Shown one piece after another: positions 51,774 through 61,332 of a stretch of DNA of 64,000 nt. The translations under genes and the position numbers were made by a program. This DNA is from Mycobacterium malmoense (GTDB taxonomy: Bacteria; Actinomycetota; Actinomycetes; Mycobacteriales; Mycobacteriaceae). Location of the stretch: NCBI RefSeq assembly GCF_019645855.1, contig NZ_CP080999.1, positions 3,286,001-3,350,000 on the forward strand, in the 5' to 3' direction. How positions within the stretch are numbered: the stretch's first letter is position 1; every line of letters starts with the position of its first letter. The notes below the pieces were generated by a model, which was not told the DNA's origin, did no database searches, and worked only from the letters and a program-made list of their open reading frames with translations.

Positions 51774-52333
51774 GGCACGAACACCACGTTGGACACCTTG
51801 GCGTCTCTGGCGCCGACGGAGCGAACCTCGATTCGCATGCGCCATTCCCGCGGCGCCTCCTCGCCGCCGGCGGTCCGCGACTTCACCGCGACCGCCACCA
51901 ACACCTGGGCCGAGTCGCCCCGCTGGGACTCGAGGCCGGCCTCGGTGACCGTGCCTTCCGATTTGGACTGCGCGGCCTTCACGACTTCGATGAACGGCTT
52001 GGACCGCTGCTCAAAGTCATCGCGGAAGGCCCCGGTGGCCAAATCGAGGATCCGTTGCACGTCGGCATCGACCTCGGTGTAGTTGATCGTGGTGAGGTTC
52101 ACCGCGCCCTGGCGAGCAACCTGAACGAACAGCTCGCGCTGGACCTGCGCCTCATGCTTTTGGTAGGCGCGGTATCCGAGCCAGCCGGTCGATCCGGCTA
52201 TCGCGGCCACGACTAGAGCGCTGACCGCCAGCGCCGATCCGACACTCGAAAGCCGACGCCGCGGGGCGGGCCGGGCCGTGGCTTCGCTTGTGCCCTCATC
52301 GATTTCGTCGGGTTCGTCGGGTTCGTCGGCCAT
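51770..52333 (-). CDS. Mce-associated membrane protein (Mas), first copy
   Basis: 187 residues with an acidic start (MADEPDEPDEIDEG), one membrane helix (SALAVSALVVAAIAGSTGWLGY) and the extracytoplasmic Mas fold (NYTEVDADVQRILDLATGAFRDDFEQRS). It begins 14 bases after mceF and overlaps the next Mas gene by four bases. Same proposed role as its neighbour; the two probably act as a pair. Confidence 0.88.
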   Translation of the reverse strand: MADEPDEPDEIDEGTSEATARPAPRRRLSSVGSALAVSALVVAAIAGSTGWLGYRAYQKHEAQVQRELFVQVARQGAVNLTTINYTEVDADVQRILDLATGAFRDDFEQRSKPFIEVVKAAQSKSEGTVTEAGLESQRGDSAQVLVAVAVKSRTAGGEEAPREWRMRIEVRSVGARDAKVSNVVFVP

Positions 52334-52347
52334 ATTTACTCCTTCAC

Positions 52348-53811
52348 TTACGGTGGCGGCACCAGCAGCGACTGCCAGCTCTTGGCACGCGGATGTGCCA
52401 AGTCCGACTCGGTGTAGCGGTGCCCGTCAGGCCCGATGTAGTCACCGGTGGCGGGGTCATAGGTCGCAACGGCGAGCGGCGGTGGCGCGGTGTCCCGCGG
52501 CCCTGGCAGCCGCGGATCTTGCCCCGGCGGATACTGCGGCACGCCCTGGCCGCTGTAGGTGGCGTTCGGATCGCCCTTCCAGTTGTAGCCGTCGTTGAGC
52601 GGCACGTACTCCTCGTCGCTTTCACACAGCTCGACGGTGGGGGCGCGCTTCCACGGCTTGGCCTCGCACGGAATGTTGCGCGCGCCACGCACATTGAGTT
52701 CGGAATCCTGCGGAATCCTGCAATAGAGATCGGCCGCAGGTCGGTCCGGAGCGTCCACGCTGGCCGGTGAGCGACGCTGCGTGGGCGGAAGGAAGCCGGT
52801 CGTGCACGGCGGCGGCAGGTTGATGTTGAGGTTGAAATCCAGATAGAAACCGCGGTAACCCTGCTTGGTGCCCAAGTTCGGCACGAGCGCCGCCGACATA
52901 ACCGCAATGCCTTGCGGGAGCAGCACCAGCAGTTGCTCGATGTCGTGGCGGTAGACGACGGCGATGTCGCCGAGGCTGACCAGGTTGACCATCAGCACCG
53001 GAACCGCGGGCGCTATCCGGTCGAACAGCGCGCGACCTTCCTCCAGTCCGGAGCTTCCCCGCGTCAGCAGGTCTCGCACCGCCGCGTCCTGCGCCTTGAA
53101 CTGCGCCATGATCGCCGCGGTTCGATCGGCCCACGTGGCGATCGCACCCGATGTCTGCACCTGGGAATTGAGCACCGGAGGGGACTGGTCGATCAGGGCG
53201 GCGAGCGGACCGACGGTCCGGCCACCGGCAATGGCCAACGCCGTTGACCCGTCGACGATCCTGGACAACTCGGGTCCGAGCCCGCCGACCGCTCGGTTGG
53301 TCTCGTCGATCACCGTACGCAAGTTGTCCCGCGGAATCGCCTGCAGCGCACGGTTTGTCAGGTCGAGCAGGTGCCCGATGTCGACGGGCACGTCGACGCG
53401 GCCAGCGGGAATGACATCGCCGGCACGCAGTGGCCGGGAATGTTCTCCGTCCTTCCCCGGCTGCGGTGTCAGTTCGATGTATTGCTCGCCGATCGCCGAG
53501 CGGCTGTGCACCGACGCCTGGACGTCCGACGGCACCTTGACTCCAGACCTCATCGCCAGCACCGCGCGCACCCCGGTGGCGGTGACCTCTACCGACTTGA
53601 CCTGGCCGACGTCGGTGCCGCGATAGGTGACGACCGAGGTCTGGTAGAGCCCGCCCGACTGCGACAGGTCGACCGTGACGTTGTACTCCCCGATCCCGAA
53701 CAGCGTCGCGGGCAGCTTCATGAAGTCGAATGCCATTGCGCCACAAGAAACTACCGTCACCAGGAGCAAAACTGCCAACTGGATCCACGTCCTGCGATTC
53801 AGGCGCAGCAT
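52348..53811 (-). CDS. mceF: MceF-family protein of the mce operon
   Basis: 487 residues. Uncleaved N-terminal helix (WIQLAVLLLVTVVSCGAMAF), MlaD/MCE domain at about 35-115 (YNVTVDLSQSGGLYQTSVVTYRGTDVGQVKSVEVTATGVRAVLAM), the long alpha-helical needle region and a Pro-rich tail (DPRLPGPRDTAPPPLAVATYDPATGDY). MceF closes the A-F set that forms the periplasmic channel carrying lipids to the YrbE permease. Begins directly after mceE without overlap. Confidence 0.92.
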   Translation of the reverse strand: MLRLNRRTWIQLAVLLLVTVVSCGAMAFDFMKLPATLFGIGEYNVTVDLSQSGGLYQTSVVTYRGTDVGQVKSVEVTATGVRAVLAMRSGVKVPSDVQASVHSRSAIGEQYIELTPQPGKDGEHSRPLRAGDVIPAGRVDVPVDIGHLLDLTNRALQAIPRDNLRTVIDETNRAVGGLGPELSRIVDGSTALAIAGGRTVGPLAALIDQSPPVLNSQVQTSGAIATWADRTAAIMAQFKAQDAAVRDLLTRGSSGLEEGRALFDRIAPAVPVLMVNLVSLGDIAVVYRHDIEQLLVLLPQGIAVMSAALVPNLGTKQGYRGFYLDFNLNINLPPPCTTGFLPPTQRRSPASVDAPDRPAADLYCRIPQDSELNVRGARNIPCEAKPWKRAPTVELCESDEEYVPLNDGYNWKGDPNATYSGQGVPQYPPGQDPRLPGPRDTAPPPLAVATYDPATGDYIGPDGHRYTESDLAHPRAKSWQSLLVPPP

Positions 53812-54933
53812 TCAGTATCCCCCGAAGTGGTACGGATAGGTCAGCGGGTTGCCCGCCGTGGCCGGGCTCGGCTGCATGCCGATCGTGCGTCCCCACTGCA
53901 GCTCGAGCTGGGTAAGATTGCCTTCCCAGCGCGAGCCGGTGAAGATCCCGGTATCGATACGACTCAATGTCAAATCGACGATCATCGTGAGGTTGGCATA
54001 GTCGCCACGGAACCAGTTGGTCACAGTCGATGTCGGCCACGGATAGGTCGCCAATCCGTCCAGTCCTTTGGTGAGGGCCGGCCCGGCGTCGGCGAGCGAC
54101 CGCAGCACCGGCGCGATGTTGCGCAGGTTGTTCACCAGGGATTCCTTGCTTTGGTGGATCGTGTCGGCCGCGATCGCGCTGAACTTGCCCAGCTGATCGA
54201 TCGCGTCGGCGATCTTGGTACGCTCCTCGGCCAGTACCGCCAGCGCTTTGGGCACGGTCGTCAACGCCTTGTCCACGACCCGATCTTTGGCGGCGACCTG
54301 GCCGGCGAGCGAGTTGAGATTCTCTGCGGCGGCGATGATGTCGTCGGTCTGCGCGTTGGTGCCGGCGATGAACTCGTCCAACTGGCCGAGCAGGCTGCGC
54401 ATGTCGTTTTCGCGGCCGGCGAACGCCTTGGCGAGCGCCTGGTTGATTTCCTGCAGCTGACCAATTCCGCCGCCGTTGAGCAGGATCGACACCGAGGCCA
54501 AGGTCTGCTCGGTGGTCGGATACATGCTCGCACGCGACAACGGGATGACCGACCCGTTTTTGAGTTGGCCGACCGGCGGCTCGTCCGTGGGCGGCGCGAG
54601 TTCGATGTGCATGGAGCCGAGCAGGCTGGTCTGCCCGAGCTTGGCCGTCGAATTGGCCGGCAAGTGGACATCGCCATTGATGCGCATGGTGACCAGCGCG
54701 TGCCAGTCTTGCAGTTCGATCTTGGTGACGTTGCCGACGTTGACGTCGTCGACCCGGACGCGGGTGTTCTCCTGAATGGTTACGACATCGGGCATTTGGG
54801 CCTGGATCGTGTAGGAGCCCGGTCCCCCGCCGGCGGTACCGGGCAGCGTGAACGAATTCAGGCCACGCCATCCACACGCCGGAAGCGCGGCAATGCACGC
54901 AAGGCAGAGCGCCGCAACCGTGGCGCGCCTCAC
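53812..54933 (-). CDS. mceE: MceE-family lipoprotein (LprN-like)
   Basis: 373 residues from GTG 54933, overlapping the mceD stop. Signal with lipobox LPAC (CLACIAALPACGWRG), the lipoprotein hallmark of MceE. MCE domain: SYTIQAQMPDVVTIQENTRVRVDDVNVGNVTKIEL. A helical region follows (FAGRENDMRSLLGQLDEFIAGTNAQTDDI). Anchors the Mce assembly to the membrane in the family model. Confidence 0.92.
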   Translation of the reverse strand: MRRATVAALCLACIAALPACGWRGLNSFTLPGTAGGGPGSYTIQAQMPDVVTIQENTRVRVDDVNVGNVTKIELQDWHALVTMRINGDVHLPANSTAKLGQTSLLGSMHIELAPPTDEPPVGQLKNGSVIPLSRASMYPTTEQTLASVSILLNGGGIGQLQEINQALAKAFAGRENDMRSLLGQLDEFIAGTNAQTDDIIAAAENLNSLAGQVAAKDRVVDKALTTVPKALAVLAEERTKIADAIDQLGKFSAIAADTIHQSKESLVNNLRNIAPVLRSLADAGPALTKGLDGLATYPWPTSTVTNWFRGDYANLTMIVDLTLSRIDTGIFTGSRWEGNLTQLELQWGRTIGMQPSPATAGNPLTYPYHFGGY

Positions 54934-56237
54934 GACGGACCCGTCGGAAGCATCAGGTTCTGCAGCACTTGGGTTGAGCTCATCGTGGTGTTCGGTGGCG
55001 GCGTAGGTGGCGCCTCGGCCGGCGGGGTTCCCTCGGGCGGCGGCGTTGATTCAGGGGGCGTGTAGCCGGGCCGAAGCCGGTCCTCGCTGTAGGTGATTTC
55101 GTTGGGCCGGGCCTGGGTCCCGACGAACGGGTTGATCCCCGCCGGTATGTAGTTGTAGATCCGGTTCTTGATGATCGGATTGATGTATTGCAGGCACAGC
55201 TTCGACACCCGGTCCAACCGCAGCCGCGACGCCGCCTCGATCGAGCTGCAGATCCACTGCGGGATGTCGGCGAAGTTGTTCAAGGCGATGATGCCGGTCA
55301 TCGCGCTCTGCGCCGGCTGGTAGATGTTCATGAAGTTCTGGAACACCGTCGGGGCGACGTGCAGGATCTGTTTGATGTCACCGCGGCTGTCGTTGAGCGC
55401 GGTCGTGATGGAACCCAGCCGGTCGAACGTGACACCCGTCGCTTCGGAGTTTTCGGCGAGAAAGTCGCGCACATCCGCCAGGGCCTGGTCCAGGCCCTTC
55501 ACCGCGTTGGCGACTTCGTTGGGTGTGTTTGACAGCACGGTCGTCACGCTGGCCAGGTTCTGGTTGAACGAAGCCAGTAGATCGCTGCTGGAGTACAGCG
55601 CCGACACCAGCAGCTGAAGATTGTGCACCGTGCTGAAGATGTCGTCGGCGTGGTCACCGAGTGCCGAGATCGCTTGGGAGAGCTTGATCACCGTGTCACG
55701 CGCGGTGTCTCCCTGGCCACGCAGGTTGTCCGCGGCGGAGTTGACGAATTCGCCGGCCGAGTTCACGCCGCCCGGGCCGGTGGGCTGCAGCGCGTCGGTC
55801 AACTTTTCCAGCTGCTTGCGGAAGTCGTCCCATTCGACCGGCACCGCCGTGCGGTTCAGCGGGATCGATGCGCCGGGGCTCAATTTGGGCCCGCCGGAGT
55901 ACGCGGGGACCAGTTGGACCGCCCGGGACGTCACCAACGACGGCGACAGGATTGCGGCGCGGGCATCGGCGGGGACCGGATACTGCTTCTCGACGGAGAA
56001 CGTCACCTTGGAGCTGGTGGGCTGCGGCTCAATCTTGTCCACCACGCCGACGGCGACACCGAGGATCCGAACCTCGTCACCGACGAACAGGCCGTTGGCC
56101 TCGGCGAAATACGCTGAGTACGTGTTCTTTTCGACATCCTTCCACAGCTTCTTGCCGACCAGGAACGAAGCCATGGCCAGCGTCGCGACCAGGATGACGG
56201 CGGTCACCCTTTGAAGGGTGGTACGGCTGATGTTCAC
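54930..56237 (-). CDS. mceD: MceD-family protein
   Basis: 435 residues from GTG 56237, overlapping the mceC stop (GTGA). N-terminal membrane helix (VTAVILVATLAMASFLVGKK), MCE domain (YSAYFAEANGLFVGDEVRILGVAVGVVDKIE), a long helical region, and a Pro-rich tail (PPESTPPPEGTPPAEAPPTP). The tail is typical of MceC/D and may cross or bind the cell wall. Confidence 0.92.
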   Translation of the reverse strand: MNISRTTLQRVTAVILVATLAMASFLVGKKLWKDVEKNTYSAYFAEANGLFVGDEVRILGVAVGVVDKIEPQPTSSKVTFSVEKQYPVPADARAAILSPSLVTSRAVQLVPAYSGGPKLSPGASIPLNRTAVPVEWDDFRKQLEKLTDALQPTGPGGVNSAGEFVNSAADNLRGQGDTARDTVIKLSQAISALGDHADDIFSTVHNLQLLVSALYSSSDLLASFNQNLASVTTVLSNTPNEVANAVKGLDQALADVRDFLAENSEATGVTFDRLGSITTALNDSRGDIKQILHVAPTVFQNFMNIYQPAQSAMTGIIALNNFADIPQWICSSIEAASRLRLDRVSKLCLQYINPIIKNRIYNYIPAGINPFVGTQARPNEITYSEDRLRPGYTPPESTPPPEGTPPAEAPPTPPPNTTMSSTQVLQNLMLPTGPS

Positions 56238-57415
56238 TGCGCACCGCGTTCGGCGGGCGTGGGCGCGGGACTCGGCTCGGGAGGCGGGCCCGGCGCGGGC
56301 CCGGGAGAGGGCGGCTGGGACCAGATCGGGTGCGGTGCGTCCTCCGGCGGGACGGGTGGTGTTCCGGTTGGCGGATCCACCGACTCCGATGGCAACCCCT
56401 GGTTGGGATCCAAGAACCGGTCATACATGCGGGCGTCGATCGTCGGCCCGCTGATCTGGCCGGGAATCAGGTTGGCAACGTAGGCCTTGAAAAACGGTCC
56501 CGATCCCAACACTTCGCCGAACGACATCGCGTATCGCTTGAACTTGGGCAAGGTCCTTTGCAGGTCCTGTTTGCGGTTGTCCAGGATCTCGAGCACCCCG
56601 TTGAGCTTGTCGAGGGCCGGCTTGAGTTGAGTTCGGTTGTCGTTGACCAGCCCCGAGATTTGATGCGACACCGTGGTGAGGTTGTTCATGAGGGCGTCGA
56701 GTGAATCTCGTTCGGCCAGCAGCGCGGCCAGCAGCGCGTTGGAGTCCGCCACCAGGCCGGCGATCTGTTGGCTGCGCCGGCCCAGCACCGCGGAGACCTT
56801 GTTGGCGTTGCCCAACAGGCTGCGCAGCTGCGCGTCGCGGGTGTTGAGCGTCTCCGAGAACCGGGCCACTCCCTGCAGTGCGGGCCTGAGATCCGGTGGC
56901 GTTTCCTTGAAGGTGTCGGCCAATGTCATTAGCGCCGAAGAGAGTTGGCTGGTGTCCAGGCCGCTGATCGTGGTCGTCAGGTCACCCAACGCGACGGGAA
57001 GGTCATAGGGCGAGGTGGTACGTTCCAGCGGAATGGTGCCCGTCAGCTTTCCCTCGCCACGCGAGGTGAGCTCGAGCATCTTGCTGCCAAGGATTGTCTC
57101 GGTCTTGATCGCCGCTTCGGTGCGGTCGCCCAGTTGGACGCTCTTGCGGACGGTAAACCCGACGCGAACCTTCGTGCCCTCCAGGCGGATGTCGGAGACC
57201 CTGCCGACTCCCATGCCGGAGACCCGAACCGTGCTACCGGGTTTGATGCCGCCGGCTTCGGAAAAATAGGCCGAATAGTCGTTGGTGTTCTTGACGAACG
57301 GCAGCTTGTCGTATTGGAAAGCGGCGACGACCACCAAGGTCACGATCGCGGTTCCCATCACCCCGACCACGACGGGGCTGCGCTGGCTGAGCGGTCTTAT
57401 CTTGGGCAGCTTCAT
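56234..57415 (-). CDS. mceC: MceC-family protein
   Basis: 393 residues from ATG 57415, overlapping the mceB stop (ATGA); a GTG at 57427 is less likely. N-terminal helix (VVVGVMGTAIVTLVVVAAFQY), MCE domain (YSAYFSEAGGIKPGSTVRVSGMGVGRVSDIRLEG), helical region and a strongly Pro-rich C-terminus (PPSPGPAPGPPPEPSPAPTP). Confidence 0.92.
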   Translation of the reverse strand: MKLPKIRPLSQRSPVVVGVMGTAIVTLVVVAAFQYDKLPFVKNTNDYSAYFSEAGGIKPGSTVRVSGMGVGRVSDIRLEGTKVRVGFTVRKSVQLGDRTEAAIKTETILGSKMLELTSRGEGKLTGTIPLERTTSPYDLPVALGDLTTTISGLDTSQLSSALMTLADTFKETPPDLRPALQGVARFSETLNTRDAQLRSLLGNANKVSAVLGRRSQQIAGLVADSNALLAALLAERDSLDALMNNLTTVSHQISGLVNDNRTQLKPALDKLNGVLEILDNRKQDLQRTLPKFKRYAMSFGEVLGSGPFFKAYVANLIPGQISGPTIDARMYDRFLDPNQGLPSESVDPPTGTPPVPPEDAPHPIWSQPPSPGPAPGPPPEPSPAPTPAERGAQ

Positions 57416-58443
57416 TGGGGTGTGCACCGCCCGCTGGGTTGGCCGAACAGCTTGACGAAAATCGGGTTGCCGCCCTTGCCGTTGAGCTTGAGCAACACTT
57501 CGCAGAAATAGAATCCGAAGTAGTCGCCATTCAGGCCCTGCCGAGCTAGCACCTGATAAACGTCGGGGAGCTGCTTGAGCAAGCCGTCCACATAGTCACG
57601 GTCGGATAGCACCTGGCCGGACATGCGGTCGGTTTCGCGCACCACGTCCTTGATCGGCTGGCGCGTTTGCACGAGCAGATCGGCGACCGACCCGGATGCC
57701 GCGTTGATATAAGCCAGCCCGGTGGAAATGTCGGCCTTCCGCTGCGCTAAGCCGTCCACGAGCTGGGACAGCTTGTCCAATCCGTCGGAGAACTCGTGGT
57801 CGCGCACGGCGAAGGTGTGCAAGACGGTGTTCAAGTTGGTGATCAACTCGCCGATCAGCTCACCGCGCCCGGCCAGCGTCGAGGTCAGCACCGAGGTCTG
57901 CGCCAGCACCGAGGCGATGGTGCCGCCCTGCCCCTGGAAAATTCGTAGCAATTCACCGGACAGGGCGTTGACCTGGTCGGGATCCAGCGCCCGAAACAGC
58001 GGACGGAAGCCCCCGATCAACGCATCGATGTCCAGTGCGGGTGACGTTCGTGCCAGTGGAATCGTCGCTCCCGCCGGCAGGCGGCGTGGCGGGCCGGGAC
58101 CGTCTTCGAGCGCCAGATAGCGGTCGCCGATCAAGTTTTCGTAGCGCACCACCGCTTTGGTGCCCTCGGTGAGCCGCACCCCGTTGTCCACCGCGAAGCC
58201 GACGGTCACCGCGCCCTCGCGATGCAGGGTGAGGTCGCCGACCTTGCCGACCTCCACCCCGGCGATGCGGACGAAGTTGCCGGACTTCAGACCGGATATG
58301 TTCGTGAAGACCGCTTGGTAGCCGGTGCGGTCCTCGAAGCGCAACTGCCCGAACACCGCGATCAACGTGAACGTGAATACCAGACAGACGGCGGTAAATA
58401 ACGCGACACGGGCCACGATCGCGGACATCTTTCGTCTTTTCAT
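57412..58443 (-). CDS. mceB: MceB-family protein
   Basis: 343 residues from ATG 58443 (MKRRKMSAIVARVALF), overlapping the mceA stop; the longer open frame upstream lies within mceA in the wrong frame. N-terminal helix, MCE domain (YQAVFTNISGLKSGNFVRIAGVEVGKVGDLTLH) and a helical region ending GQPSGRCTPQ. The C-terminal CEVLLKLNGKGGNPIF with two Cys is typical of MceB. Confidence 0.92.
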   Translation of the reverse strand: MKRRKMSAIVARVALFTAVCLVFTFTLIAVFGQLRFEDRTGYQAVFTNISGLKSGNFVRIAGVEVGKVGDLTLHREGAVTVGFAVDNGVRLTEGTKAVVRYENLIGDRYLALEDGPGPPRRLPAGATIPLARTSPALDIDALIGGFRPLFRALDPDQVNALSGELLRIFQGQGGTIASVLAQTSVLTSTLAGRGELIGELITNLNTVLHTFAVRDHEFSDGLDKLSQLVDGLAQRKADISTGLAYINAASGSVADLLVQTRQPIKDVVRETDRMSGQVLSDRDYVDGLLKQLPDVYQVLARQGLNGDYFGFYFCEVLLKLNGKGGNPIFVKLFGQPSGRCTPQ

Positions 58444-59714
58444 GGCGGCGGCTGCCCCCCGCGGTAGAAGTAGCGCGGCGGCTCCGGAGGGTTCTTGGTG
58501 GTCGGGAAGTAGTTGGCCCACCACGGATTGCCGACCCACGGACTGGTGCGGACCTCGTCCGGAGCGGCGCCCCAGCCGGTGTCGGTGACCAGCGCACGCA
58601 CCGGGAAGTTCGCGCTCGGATCGGGCAGCGAACCACAGCTGGGGCTGCCTCCCGGACCGCCGGTTGCATTCACCTTCGGAAGGTGTCTCGGGTAGCGGTA
58701 CGGGTCGTCGCCGAAAAGCAGGCCGGCGTCCATAATGAACGAATAGCCATTGCCACCCAATGCATCCCGGCCGCCGTGGTCCACGTACCACTGCGCACCC
58801 TGGAACAGGCACGTGTAAGTGGGAGAGTATGTCTGCAGCAGTGCCATAGTCGGGTCGAGCAGGTTTATTGATCGCACGATGTTGGATTCGTTGTTGCCGA
58901 TCACGTTGATGCCGGCCTGGCTGAAGCCCGCCGCCGACAACAGCAGCGTGTCGAGCGACCGCTGGTTTTCGGTGAGGGTGGCGCTGGTGGTCGCCGCCGA
59001 GTCCAGGATCGACAGAATATCTTGCGCCGCATCGGAATAGGCGGCCATGGTCTTGCCGAAGAGCCGCCAGTCCTTGTGAATTGTCCCCATCCGCGGGTTG
59101 ACAGTCAGCAGCAGGTTGTTGGCATCGGTGATCGCCTGTCCGAGCCGATCCCCCTTACCGCGCAACGATTGCGCGAAGGCCGACAAGATCGCGTTCAGCT
59201 TCGCCGGGTCAAGTGCCTGGACCACCGACTGCAGGTTCTGGAAAACCGTGTTGACCTCGACGGTGACGTTGCGGGAATGCAGCACGGCGCCGGGCTTCAG
59301 CGGTGTCCGGCTGGGATGGTCGGGCTCGATCAGGTCGACGTACTTGGACCCAAAGGCGGTGGTCGATTTGATCTCGGCCTCGAGGTTGCTCGGCAGGTAT
59401 TTGAACGGCCCCGGGTCCATTTTCAGTTGCAGCTGAGCGGCTTTCACGTCGGTGCCAATCGAGGCGACCTGGCCGACCTGCACGCCTCGCAGCTTCACCT
59501 TCGCGCCGGGTTCCATCACCAGTCCCGCCCGGTCCGACACCAGGGTGAGCGGGATGAACGGGCGGAACGTACCGGAGAACGACGCGGCGGTCAGCGCAAC
59601 CAGGCCCGCGACCAGGATGAACAGGGTCGGCGCCCACCAGATCGGGTCGATCTTGCCCCGGCGGGCGCTATTGCCCGTGCTGTGCCTTCGGCGTCCGTTG
59701 CTCATGTCGGTCAT
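58440..59714 (-). CDS. mceA: MceA-family protein
   Basis: 424 residues from ATG 59714 (MTDMSNGRRRH), overlapping the yrbEB stop. N-terminal membrane helix (APTLFILVAGLVALTAASFSG), MCE domain (PLTLVSDRAGLVMEPGAKVKLRGVQVGQVASIG), helical needle region and a C-terminal domain with Cys pairs (YTCLFQGAQWYVDHGG, SPSCGSLPD). First of the six MCE proteins in the operon. Which of the numbered mce operons this is cannot be decided; it is not at any of the four M. tuberculosis positions. Confidence 0.92.
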   Translation of the reverse strand: MTDMSNGRRRHSTGNSARRGKIDPIWWAPTLFILVAGLVALTAASFSGTFRPFIPLTLVSDRAGLVMEPGAKVKLRGVQVGQVASIGTDVKAAQLQLKMDPGPFKYLPSNLEAEIKSTTAFGSKYVDLIEPDHPSRTPLKPGAVLHSRNVTVEVNTVFQNLQSVVQALDPAKLNAILSAFAQSLRGKGDRLGQAITDANNLLLTVNPRMGTIHKDWRLFGKTMAAYSDAAQDILSILDSAATTSATLTENQRSLDTLLLSAAGFSQAGINVIGNNESNIVRSINLLDPTMALLQTYSPTYTCLFQGAQWYVDHGGRDALGGNGYSFIMDAGLLFGDDPYRYPRHLPKVNATGGPGGSPSCGSLPDPSANFPVRALVTDTGWGAAPDEVRTSPWVGNPWWANYFPTTKNPPEPPRYFYRGGQPPP

Positions 59715-60559
59715 CCCGACAGGTTGAAGTTGCCGGACTGCCCGTAGATGGACAACGAAATCATCAGGCACACAAAGGCCGTGACGATCATCGATGACCG
59801 TACCGAACGACCGACCGCCTCCCCCACACCGGCGGGGCCACCCGTCGCGGTGAAGCCGTAGTAGGTGTGCACGACCATCACCCCCGCCGCCATCGTCAGC
59901 GCCGCCAAAAACGACCAGAACAGGTCGGTGGGACGCAGGAACGTGGAGAAGTAGTGCTCATACACGCCGCGCGACTGGCCGTAGATGTAGATCGTGCCGA
60001 ACTTGGCCGCGGCGAACGACATCAACACGGCGACGGCGTAGAGCGGGATGACGACCAGGATGCCGGCGATGATCCGCGTCGACGCCAGATAGGTGATCGA
60101 CCGGATGCCCATGACCTCCAGCGCGTCGATCTCCTCGTTGATGCGCATCGCACCCAGCTGTGCCGTCGTCCCGGCACCGATCGTGGCGGCCAGCGCAACG
60201 CCGGCCGTGCACGGCGCGATCATCCGGACGTTGAAGAAGGCCGACAGGAAACCGGTCAGCGCCTCGACCCCGATATTGGACAAGGTGTCGTAGCCCTGCA
60301 CCGCGACAAGGGCACCGGTGGTCAGCGTCAGGAAGCCGATGATGCCCACGGTGCCCCCGATCACCGCGAGCGCGCCCGTACCCATGCCCATCTCGGCGAT
60401 CAGCCGCAACAGCTCTCCCGGATAGCGGCGCACCGCGTCGCCGGTCGAAGCCAAAGACTGCCCATAGAACGCGGTCTGTTCGCCGAGTCTGCGGGTGGCG
60501 GCAACCAGCCGGGGACCAAGGGTGGCGAACCACGTTGGCTCGCTTGCCGCCTCGCTCAC
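59711..60559 (-). CDS. yrbEB: YrbEB-type MlaE-family permease
   Basis: 282 residues from GTG 60559, overlapping the yrbEA stop (GTGA); the open frame further upstream lies in yrbEA. Five to six membrane helices with the MlaE landmarks GAMRINEEIDALEVMGIRSITYLASTRI and GPAGVGEAVGRSVRSSMIVTAF. With YrbEA it forms the membrane permease of the Mce lipid importer, energised by the Mkl/MceG ATPase encoded elsewhere. Confidence 0.93.
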   Translation of the reverse strand: MSEAASEPTWFATLGPRLVAATRRLGEQTAFYGQSLASTGDAVRRYPGELLRLIAEMGMGTGALAVIGGTVGIIGFLTLTTGALVAVQGYDTLSNIGVEALTGFLSAFFNVRMIAPCTAGVALAATIGAGTTAQLGAMRINEEIDALEVMGIRSITYLASTRIIAGILVVIPLYAVAVLMSFAAAKFGTIYIYGQSRGVYEHYFSTFLRPTDLFWSFLAALTMAAGVMVVHTYYGFTATGGPAGVGEAVGRSVRSSMIVTAFVCLMISLSIYGQSGNFNLSG

Positions 60560-61332
60560 TTGGCGGTCACCTTCACTCCGAGCGCGGTGACCACGATGTT
60601 GATGAAGAACAGGGCCATGAACGAGAACACCACGGTCTCGTTGACCGCGTTCCCCACACCGGTGGGACCGCCGCCCACCGACAGGCCCTTGTAGCAAGCG
60701 ATCAGGCCCGCGGACAACCCGAACAGGGTCGCCTTGATGAGCGAAATCACCACCTGCGGAAGCCCCGTCACCAATGTCATCCCCGCAATGAACGCACCCG
60801 GCGTCACATGCTGAACGAACACCACGAAGATGTAGCTGCCGGTCAACCCCGTCACCGCGACCACCGAGTAGAGCAGCAACGCGACGAAGGTGGCCGCGAT
60901 GATGCGCGGAACCACCAGGGCCTGAACCGGATTGACGCCGATCACCTTCATGGCGTCGATTTCCTCGCGGATGGTGCGGGCGCCGAGGTCGGCACACATC
61001 GCGGTCGATCCGGCGCCGGCGACGGCCATCGCGGTGACGACCGGCCCGACCTGGGTCACCGACGCCAGCGCGGCACCGGCACCCGAGAGGTCCCCGGCGC
61101 CGATCTCGACGAGCAGGATGTTGAGGACGAACACGATCAGCACCGTGTACGGGATCGACAGCATGATCGTCGGGAAGATGGAAACCCGGGCGACAAACCA
61201 AATTTGCTCGAGAAGCTCCCGCCACGCCCACGGCCCTCGCACCACGGCAACCAATGATTCGATGCTGAGCATGAAGAACTGGCCCACCGCATCCATGGGC
61301 TTTGCGATGGCCGTGCCATTCATGAGGCCCAC
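60556..61332 (-). CDS. yrbEA: YrbEA-type MlaE-family permease
   Basis: 258 residues from GTG 61332; ATG 61323 three codons later is equally possible. MlaE family: GSTAMCADLGARTIREEIDAMKVIGVNPVQALVVPRII, then GGGPTGVGNAVNETVVFSFMALF. First gene of an operon of eleven: yrbEA-yrbEB-mceA-F-mas-mas-CAP, almost all joined by 4-base overlaps. AT-rich sequence at 61376-61440 probably holds the promoter. No regulator gene is adjacent. Confidence 0.92.
   Translation of the reverse strand: MGLMNGTAIAKPMDAVGQFFMLSIESLVAVVRGPWAWRELLEQIWFVARVSIFPTIMLSIPYTVLIVFVLNILLVEIGAGDLSGAGAALASVTQVGPVVTAMAVAGAGSTAMCADLGARTIREEIDAMKVIGVNPVQALVVPRIIAATFVALLLYSVVAVTGLTGSYIFVVFVQHVTPGAFIAGMTLVTGLPQVVISLIKATLFGLSAGLIACYKGLSVGGGPTGVGNAVNETVVFSFMALFFINIVVTALGVKVTAK

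Noticed and set aside
53371..55065. 564-codon plus-strand frame opposite mceF/mceE
   Set aside because: Translation is Arg/Gln/His-rich without motifs; the mce genes account for the region.
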